Assembly: GCA_020722825.1 (NCBI GenBank)
Contig: DYKC01000027.1
Coordinates: forward strand, 1-11,456
Direction: 5' to 3'
Source: Vermiphilus sp.
Lineage (GTDB): Bacteria > Ratteibacteria > UBA8468 > B48-G9 > JAFGKM01
Length of the DNA stretch: 11,456 nucleotides
Positions 6,951-11,456 of the stretch are shown here, piece by piece. Position 1 is the stretch's first letter, and each line of letters starts with the position of its first letter. The translations under genes were made by a program, and so were the position numbers. The notes below the pieces were generated by a model that was given only the letters and a program-made list of their open reading frames with translations, was not told the origin of the DNA and did no database searches.

Positions 6951-7150
6951 TCAATAATAAGGAGCCCTTTTGAACAGACATTCCTCAATTACCCCTTGCT
7001 ACTATTAACCTCCTGCTGTCCAAAAACCTCATATTTCATGTTGTCCTTTGCTCTCGTCACAAGGTATATACCTGGTTACGTTAGACCATAAAGTTCTATT
7101 ACCGGTGCATCCAGAATGTAGAGCGGATTCTTAAATTGAACTACATCCTG
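6951..7150 (-). pseudogene. Relic of an IS4-type DDE transposase
   Basis: Read on the minus strand in one frame from 7150, the translation gives FKNPLYILDAPVIELYGLT, a stop (7078-7076), then PGIYLVTRAKDNMKYEV, then FGQQEVNSSKGVIEE, and a stop at 6953. The first piece matches the segment with the first catalytic Asp of IS4-family DDE transposases (typically NPLY-LDAT-I-LCL), and the second matches the downstream GxYFVTRxKxNxKYEV region. In an intact enzyme these are separated by tens of residues, so this copy has an internal deletion; the N-terminus and C-terminus are gone too. It is non-functional. It shows that an insertion sequence once sat in the space between the divergent aroB and aroA genes. 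Match is from memory of the family, not from a search. Confidence 0.6.
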
Positions 7151-7225
7151 TTAAAACTGATACCCCGGCAACATATTTAGCAGTTGATTGAAAATTGTGT
7201 TATTATATTTCATGCTGACCTTTTT

Positions 7226-7261
7226 TAGGGTTAATCGTTTTGTCTAAACAATTTTACCCTA
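7226..7261. promoter_or_regulatory. Long imperfect inverted repeat upstream of aroA
   Basis: TAGGGT at 7226-7231 opposes ACCCTA at 7256-7261, and GTTT (7237-7240) opposes AAAC (7246-7249), with AAT/ATT pairing between and a short loop. About 36 bases are involved. No T-run follows on either strand in the correct orientation, so a terminator is unlikely. It may be an operator or RNA structure for aroA, or an end of the former insertion sequence. The surrounding bases 7151-7304 otherwise show no gene; a TATTAT (7201-7206) lacks a well-spaced -35 partner. Confidence 0.35.
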
Positions 7262-7304
7262 CGGGGGTTGGCTCTTAAAATCCTAAATTGTCAAAGAACT
7301 TTTA

Positions 7305-7334
7305 TTGGACAGTACTGTTATGGTATCCTTTATT
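7305..7334 (+). promoter_or_regulatory. Probable aroA promoter sharing a motif with aroB
   Basis: TTGGACAGTACTG (7305-7317) differs at only one base from TTGGACACTACTG at the aroB promoter. Taken as a -35 box, TTGGAC pairs with a weak TTTATT -10 (7329-7334) at 18 bases; alternatively TATCCT (7324-7329) could be a -10 box without a good -35. ACAGTACTGT (7309-7318) is a perfect 10-base palindrome. Neither candidate aroA start has a Shine-Dalgarno site, so a leaderless or nearly leaderless transcript is likely, as at aroB. Confidence 0.45.
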
Positions 7335-7335
7335 T

Positions 7336-8610
7336 ATGAAGATGATTGTTGAAAAGACAGAAAGATTGTGGGGAGAAGTAATTATTCCCGGTTCAAAATC
7401 TCATACTATCAGAGGAGTGGTTATCGGTTCACTGGCAGATGGAACTTCAGAACTTAAAAAGCCCTTGGAATCAGAGGATACAATGGCATCCGTCAGCGGA
7501 TGTAAACAGATTGGTGCAAAAATAGATATATCCGACAGATGGAGGATTGAAGGTTTCGGCGGGGAACCGCACAGTCCGGGGAAAACTTTGAATCTGGCCA
7601 ATTCGGGAACCTCGTTAAATCTGTTAACAGGAGTTGTCTCCCTCGGTGATTTTGAAACCATTCTGGATGGAGATGCATCTTTAAGAACAAGGCCTGTTCA
7701 GCCTTTACTGGATGCCTTAAACCTTCTTGGAGCAAAGGCATCCTCTCTTAAAAACAACGGTAAGCCTCCAATAAGAATAAGAGGTAAAATAAGAGGTGGA
7801 AGGACCACAATTAATGGAATAAGTTCACAGTTTATATCATCCCTGCTAATAACAACTCCTCTTGCAGAAAAGGATACAGAAATAAAAGCGTTCAACGTAC
7901 ATGAAATTCCTTACATAGAAATGACCCTGAAATGGTTGAATGAACAGGGAATCAAATATGAAAGAAACAGTGATTTTACTTTTTTTAAAATAAAGGGCGG
8001 ACAGAAGTACAGACCTTTTGATAGGATAATTCCCGCTGACTGGAGTTCTGCAACATTTTTTCTTGTTGCAGGAGCAATGACAAAATCAGATCTTTTTTTA
8101 AAAGGACTGGATGTCAGCGATGTTCAGGGTGACAAGGTAGTTATTGAATATTTAAAAAAGATGGGGGCAGATATCAGTGTGGAGAAAGAGGGGGTAAGGA
8201 TTAGGGGAGGAGAATTAAGAGGAGCAGAACTTGATTTGAACGATACTCCTGATGCTCTGCCTGCAATGGCAGTACTGGGCTGTTTTGCCGAGGGTACTAC
8301 AAGGCTTTACAATGTTGCTCATGCAAGGATAAAGGAAACAGATAGGATAAAGGTTATGGCAAAGGAACTGTCAAAGATGAATGCACGGGTGAGAGAAACT
8401 GAAGACGGGTTGATAATCCAGCACAGTAAATTGAAGGGGACCGAGGTTGATGGATACTATGACCACAGAGTGGTGATGGCTCTATCTCTGGCAGGACTGG
8501 TAGCCAGCGGTACCACTAAAATAGATACTGCAGAGGCAGTTAGCGTAACTTTTCCCGGATTTGTAAATCTGATGGAAAAATTAGGTGCAAAAATAAAAAT
8601 AGAGGAATAA
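7336..8610 (+). CDS. aroA: 3-phosphoshikimate 1-carboxyvinyltransferase (EPSP synthase)
   Basis: Adds the enolpyruvyl group of PEP to shikimate 3-phosphate. The 424-residue length is normal. Motifs: PGSKSHTIR (from residue 18), NSGTSLN (89-95), GDASLRTRP (112-120), SSQFISSLL, a SSATFFLVAG segment, DTPDALP with the likely catalytic Asp306, KETDR (333-337; Lys333, Glu334), and YDHR (375-378). The NSGT element resembles class II enzymes. The residue equivalent to E. coli Arg100 (GNAGTAMR) is Asn95, an unusual change near the PEP site. ATG 7336 or ATG 7342 may be the true start; the latter gives MIVEKTERLWGEV and fits the -35-like box spacing better. An in-frame TTG at 7288 is unlikely because it lies upstream of the promoter. 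aroC follows after two bases, forming an operon. Confidence 0.93.
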   Translation: MKMIVEKTERLWGEVIIPGSKSHTIRGVVIGSLADGTSELKKPLESEDTMASVSGCKQIGAKIDISDRWRIEGFGGEPHSPGKTLNLANSGTSLNLLTGVVSLGDFETILDGDASLRTRPVQPLLDALNLLGAKASSLKNNGKPPIRIRGKIRGGRTTINGISSQFISSLLITTPLAEKDTEIKAFNVHEIPYIEMTLKWLNEQGIKYERNSDFTFFKIKGGQKYRPFDRIIPADWSSATFFLVAGAMTKSDLFLKGLDVSDVQGDKVVIEYLKKMGADISVEKEGVRIRGGELRGAELDLNDTPDALPAMAVLGCFAEGTTRLYNVAHARIKETDRIKVMAKELSKMNARVRETEDGLIIQHSKLKGTEVDGYYDHRVVMALSLAGLVASGTTKIDTAEAVSVTFPGFVNLMEKLGAKIKIEE

Positions 8611-8612
8611 TT

Positions 8613-9770
8613 ATGTTGGGAAATAGTTTCGGAAGGATATTTCGTGTTACAACCTGTGGAGAATCCTACGGCAAGGGTAAGGGTTCAGGGCTTGCCGTCA
8701 TAGTTGACGGGGTGCCACCCGGACTGAGGATATCAAGAGAGGTGATACAGACGGAATTGGACAAAAGAAGGCCTGGCCTCGGGAAGTTTAACAGCCCGAG
8801 GAAGGAAACAGACCAGTGTGAGATATTTGCAGGTATCGGACAGGATGGTGTAACGACAGGTGCACCTCTTGGAATAATTGTTTATAACGTAGACACAAAA
8901 AAGATTCATATTGAACAGTACAGGCAGTATAAGGATGTGTTCAGACCAGGGCACGCAACCTACAGTTTCTTTCTGAAGTATGGAGAAGCACAGGACTGGT
9001 GCGGTGCAGGACGAGCATCAGGAAGGGAGACTGTGGGAAGGGTTGCGGGTGGAGCCGTTGCAAAGTTTATCCTTGCAAGAGAGGGGATTGAGATACTGGC
9101 ATATACCAAAGAGTGTCTGGGGATACGTGCAAGAGATATGTCCTGGGATGAAATCAAGAAAAACTACAGGAAGAATGAAATCAACTGTCCTGATTTGGAA
9201 ACAGCAAAAAAGATGGAGGAGAGTGTCGCTGAGATAAAAGCAGAAGGAGATACTGCAGGAGGGATTATTGAAGCGATAGTCCACAACGTTCCACCTGGTC
9301 TGGGAGAGCCTGTTTTTGACAAACTCAGTGCCACCATCGCCCATGCTGTGTGCAGTATCGGTGCAGTAAAGGGTATAGAATTCGGTGCAGGTTTCAGGGT
9401 TGGTAGTATGAAGGGTTCCGAGAATAACGACCAGCCTTATATGACGAAAGATGGAAAGGTCAGGTTCAGGACGAACAATGCCGGAGGACTTCTGGGGGGC
9501 ATCTCAAACGGGGAAGACATTGTGGTCCGAATTGCAATAAAGCCGACGCCAACAATCTCAATAGAACAGACATCCATCAATATGAAAAAGATGAGGGAAG
9601 AGAAACTGAAACCCATCACAAGGAGAGACCCGACGCTGGTCGGAAGGATCTATGCTGTGGTGGAGGCAATGATTGCCATTGCAGTTCTGGACTCATTATA
9701 TATGGCGAGGGCTTACGACTCACTGGCAAATCTGGACGAAAAGTGGCTCCGACTGAAAGGTAGATTATGA
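8613..9770 (+). CDS. aroC: Chorismate synthase with Tyr replacing a catalytic His
   Basis: Last common step: EPSP to chorismate, needing reduced FMN. The 385 residues carry the family signatures: GNSFGRIFRVTT at the N-terminus, RPGHATYSFFLKYG (His114, the second conserved His), GAGRASGRETVGRVAGGA (131-148), TNNAGGLLGGISNGE, and RRDPTLVGR...VVEAM with Arg338 and Asp339. The first signature, normally GESHG with an essential His (His17 in Neurospora, His10 in E. coli), reads GESYG: codon 19 is TAC at 8667-8669. One base separates TAC from CAC. Everything else looks intact, so this may be a lineage variant, a sequencing error or a weakened enzyme. AGAGGA lies seven bases before the ATG, two bases after aroA ends. 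Its 3' end is convergent with the antitoxin gene. Confidence 0.93.
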   Translation: MLGNSFGRIFRVTTCGESYGKGKGSGLAVIVDGVPPGLRISREVIQTELDKRRPGLGKFNSPRKETDQCEIFAGIGQDGVTTGAPLGIIVYNVDTKKIHIEQYRQYKDVFRPGHATYSFFLKYGEAQDWCGAGRASGRETVGRVAGGAVAKFILAREGIEILAYTKECLGIRARDMSWDEIKKNYRKNEINCPDLETAKKMEESVAEIKAEGDTAGGIIEAIVHNVPPGLGEPVFDKLSATIAHAVCSIGAVKGIEFGAGFRVGSMKGSENNDQPYMTKDGKVRFRTNNAGGLLGGISNGEDIVVRIAIKPTPTISIEQTSINMKKMREEKLKPITRRDPTLVGRIYAVVEAMIAIAVLDSLYMARAYDSLANLDEKWLRLKGRL

Positions 9771-10051
9771 GGGGTTCTGTCAATTTCAGAATTTTTCAGT
9801 TCCTGGGAAAGACCCATTTGGAAGACTGTGCATAGACTTCTTTTCTGTGTCCTCTTTTTCTTTCTAAGACTTTTTTCCCTTTCTTCCGCAATCTCATCCC
9901 AGTATACATCCTCGCAGATTTCTATCGCTTCTTTGACAAGTTCTCTCGTTTTTGTGGACAAAGAGACTTTTTCTTTTTTTGCAGGTATTGATAATGTCTT
10001 GTAGACCTTCGTTTCAAGGACTACGTTCACTCTCGGGTTCTTCGTCGGCAT
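9713..10051 (-). CDS. Orphan ribbon-helix-helix antitoxin-like protein, probably frameshifted
   Basis: The first 60 residues (of 112) match small CopG-like ribbon-helix-helix antitoxins: NPRVNVVLE would be the DNA-binding strand, followed by two helices (VYKTLSIPAKKEKVSLSTKTRELVKEA is the region) and EDVYWDEIAEERE. Relatives usually end soon after with something like SHEEVW. Here the frame instead runs on past an A-rich tract (about 9853-9863) and 58 bases into the antisense of aroC, giving an unlikely tail. A one-base shift in that tract would give RGHRKEVYAQSSKWVFPRN and a stop at 9796, outside aroC, giving a protein of normal size. The ATG at 10051 is chosen over a GTG at 10081 for its AGGAAG site. 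No RelE/PIN-type toxin lies beside it, so it is an orphan; it follows xerC on the same strand. Confidence 0.6.
   Translation of the reverse strand: MPTKNPRVNVVLETKVYKTLSIPAKKEKVSLSTKTRELVKEAIEICEDVYWDEIAEEREKSLRKKKRTQKRSLCTVFQMGLSQELKNSEIDRTPHNLPFSRSHFSSRFASES
9775..9796 (+). terminator. Weak candidate terminator of aroC
   Basis: TTCTG (9775-9779) and CAGAA (9787-9791) can pair around a seven-base loop and are followed at once by TTTTT (9792-9796). It begins four bases after the aroC stop. The stem is only five pairs and AT-rich, so as an intrinsic terminator it would be weak. Confidence 0.35.
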
Positions 10052-10072
10052 TACAATCACTTCCTGAATTGG

Positions 10073-10092
10073 GTGTGCCACTTATGGTACAC
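10073..10092 (-). promoter_or_regulatory. Palindromic operator candidate before the antitoxin gene
   Basis: On the plus strand GTGTGCCA (10073-10080) and TGGTACAC (10085-10092) form a 7-of-8 inverted repeat around CTTA. It lies directly upstream of the antitoxin start, and a perfect TTGACA (minus strand, 10101-10096) stands next to it. Ribbon-helix-helix antitoxins bind such short palindromes to repress their own promoters, so this is the natural place for the operator. I cannot see a convincing -10 box at 17 bases. Confidence 0.45.
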
Positions 10093-10113
10093 CTTTGTCA
10101 ATAGATCTTTAAG

Positions 10114-11001
10114 TCAGGAGCGCGGATGGTATTTCCTGTAGATGTTTTGTATCTGCTTTTTGTTGATATGGGTGTAGATTTCTGTTGTGGCAAGACTCTT
10201 GTGACCGAGCAGTTCCTGCACAATCCGCAGGTCAAGTCCTCCTTCAAGCAGATGCGTGGCGAAAGAGTGTCTGAAGGTATGTGGTGAGACATTTTTTCCT
10301 GTGAGTGCACTTATCTTTTTTACCATCTTCCATATGCTCTGTCTTGAGAGTCTTTCTCCTTTACTATTTAAAAAAAGGTAGGGAGACGTACTGCTTTTTT
10401 TGTTTTTTGCGCGTTCAGCAAGATAGTTTTCTACTGCATACAGGGAGTTTTTGTTAAAGAAGACGAGCCGTTCCCTGTTCCCCTTTCCGCGTATTTTTAT
10501 AGAATTTTGTTCAAGGTTGATATCCGCAACCTTTATTCCGGATACTTCTGATACTCTCAATCCTGCTCCGTAGATAATCTCAATTACCGCAAGGTCTCTG
10601 GCTCTGGTTTTTGGAGGAAGGACGTTATTGTTATTAAGAATGGAAATAACTTCTTCTTTGCTAAGTACCTCCGGCAGGTTTCTGTGTGTTCTTGGAGATT
10701 CAATGGGCGGTATTGCGGAATTTTTTATAATACCCTGTCCAGCAATAAATCTATAAAAATTCCTTAAGGATGAAAGCATTCTTACAATGGTTGCGGAAGA
10801 AACCCCTTTTTTTTTGAGAAAAAGCACGAAAGCCGTTATCTTTTCGCTGTCCAGTCCAGTAATCCTGTAGTTGTTAATCTGTAGAAAATCATTGAATTTT
10901 TTCAGGTCATGCGAGTATGCATCTATGGTATTTGGGGAAAGGTTACGCTCAACCTGCAGGTGCTGCAAGAAGTAGTTGATCAGTTCTTTTATCTCTTTCA
11001 T
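10114..11001 (-). CDS. xerD: Tyrosine recombinase of XerC/XerD type
   Basis: A 295-residue site-specific recombinase, the usual Xer length. Residues 1-90 form the SAM-like N-terminal DNA-binding domain (NLSPNTIDAYSHDLKKF), and 108-290 the catalytic domain. All catalytic residues are visible: Arg149 (GAGLRVSE), Lys173 (RGKGNRER), His241 and Arg244 (HTFRHSFATHLL), His267 (LLGHKS) and the nucleophile Tyr276 (TTEIYTHI). Chromosome-dimer resolution at dif is the expected role of the housekeeping copy; similar enzymes are also carried by integrative elements, and the sequence does not tell XerC from XerD. The ATG overlaps the stop of the upstream gene as ATGA, so the two are translationally coupled. 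No dif-like site was recognised in the window. Confidence 0.92.
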   Translation of the reverse strand: MKEIKELINYFLQHLQVERNLSPNTIDAYSHDLKKFNDFLQINNYRITGLDSEKITAFVLFLKKKGVSSATIVRMLSSLRNFYRFIAGQGIIKNSAIPPIESPRTHRNLPEVLSKEEVISILNNNNVLPPKTRARDLAVIEIIYGAGLRVSEVSGIKVADINLEQNSIKIRGKGNRERLVFFNKNSLYAVENYLAERAKNKKSSTSPYLFLNSKGERLSRQSIWKMVKKISALTGKNVSPHTFRHSFATHLLEGGLDLRIVQELLGHKSLATTEIYTHINKKQIQNIYRKYHPRS

Positions 11002-11408
11002 CTGATGCCTGTGTGCACGGTAAATGTGTTTAAGTATTCTTTATGGATGAGCCACTTCCCATTTTCATACGTAAGTTCCAGCGTCTTCCTGGATGTATCA
11101 CTATAGTTGGAGGACTGGTAATTCTGGGTAAGCGTTATCACTGCCTTCCCGTCCGTCTGTTTGATGTCTATGGAGGAAAGCCCGATTTTTATCCAGTCTT
11201 TTCCAGCATTGATGCGGCTTTTACTCTCAAGCCATTGTTTCTTATCCATCCCTGAAGAGTAGAAATCATCCGAATAAAAAGATGCATAACGTTCCATATT
11301 TATCTTTTCCCATATGTCTTTCCACTCATTAAGAAATCCGTTGAAGTCATATATCTTTTCTTTTTTACTCAAGTTGACCGCTTTTAACTCGTATTGAACA
11401 TGCGACAT
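10998..11408 (-). CDS. NTF2-like protein with Cds6-type domain, start uncertain
   Basis: A 136-residue protein whose residues 20-125 resemble the NTF2-like (SnoaL-like) fold found at the C-terminus of Cds6-type L,D-transpeptidase-related proteins: WKDIWEKINMERYASFYSDDF, then QWLESKSRI, a IKIGLSSIDIKQTDGKAVITLTQNY strand region, and ENGKWLIHKEYL. In relatives this domain usually follows a signal or membrane segment or an enzyme domain, none of which is visible here. An in-frame TAG lies seven codons before the ATG at 11408, and the AAAGG site is only two bases from it, so the N-terminus may be lost to a frameshift or stop. No catalytic L,D-transpeptidase motif is present. It overlaps the recombinase by four bases. 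The role is unknown. Confidence 0.6.
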   Translation of the reverse strand: MSHVQYELKAVNLSKKEKIYDFNGFLNEWKDIWEKINMERYASFYSDDFYSSGMDKKQWLESKSRINAGKDWIKIGLSSIDIKQTDGKAVITLTQNYQSSNYSDTSRKTLELTYENGKWLIHKEYLNTFTVHTGIR

Positions 11409-11456
11409 AGCCTTTCCATTCTTTTTCTATCCTTCTGTTTCCGATAAAGGTAACTT

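Noticed and set aside
6858..7091. 77-codon plus-strand reading frame
   Set aside because: It is antisense to the transposase relic, has no ribosome binding site and no recognisable domain.
7256..7270. ACCCTACGGGGGTTG as a CRISPR repeat fragment
   Set aside because: Only one copy is present and there are no regularly spaced repeats anywhere in the window.
7288..7335. In-frame TTG extension of aroA giving 16 extra residues
   Set aside because: The likely promoter motif (7305-7334) lies inside it, and the extra residues do not look like an EPSP synthase N-terminus.
6831..7335. tRNA, T-box or other known riboswitch ahead of aroA or aroB
   Set aside because: No cloverleaf, T-box consensus or leader peptide with Phe/Tyr/Trp codon runs was found, and the promoters leave almost no untranslated leader.
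1..11456. A defence, prophage or biosynthetic novelty island
   Set aside because: Apart from one recombinase, one orphan antitoxin and one transposase relic, the genes are core metabolism. No cas, phage, secretion or modular synthase genes were seen.

Overview
The window is bacterial chromosomal DNA of moderate, slightly AT-leaning composition, about 11.5 kb, dominated by aromatic amino acid biosynthesis. Gene order, Shine-Dalgarno sites and protein families are bacterial. The DAHP synthase resembles the Thermotoga type (class I-beta with an N-terminal regulatory domain). The sequence alone does not fix the phylum; an uncultivated anaerobe would fit but that is inference.

Layout. A long minus-strand gene run starts at aroB (6830) and proceeds leftward: aroB, pheA (chorismate mutase/prephenate dehydratase), aroF (DAHP synthase), a Gfo/Idh/MocA oxidoreductase, a CobA/CobO-type corrinoid adenosyltransferase, an NCS2 purine permease and a small zinc-ribbon protein. 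Spacings are short or overlapping except for a 148-nt pheA-aroF gap that holds a MITE-like palindromic repeat. The left edge (1-254) is AT-rich and carries small palindromes. A divergent region (6831-7335) separates this run from a plus-strand pair, aroA (EPSP synthase) and aroC (chorismate synthase). That region holds a clear promoter for aroB placed so that its transcript would be leaderless, a near-identical promoter-proximal motif before aroA, a long inverted repeat, and the decayed remnant of an IS4-type transposase. Convergent to aroC is a minus-strand group: an NTF2-like (Cds6-type) protein, a XerC/D tyrosine recombinase coupled to it by ATGA, and an orphan ribbon-helix-helix antitoxin that looks frameshifted and has no toxin beside it.

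How the genes fit together. AroF makes DAHP, AroB cyclises it to 3-dehydroquinate, AroA and AroC carry shikimate 3-phosphate to chorismate, and PheA takes chorismate to phenylpyruvate. aroD/aroQ, aroE, aroK and tyrA are not in the window.

Most notable: the chorismate synthase has Tyr instead of the catalytic His in its GESHG signature, and the adjacent EPSP synthase has Asn instead of the conserved Arg after its NSGT motif. I see no CRISPR array, prophage, defence island or clearly new multi-gene system; this is mostly an ordinary metabolic region with several local oddities.
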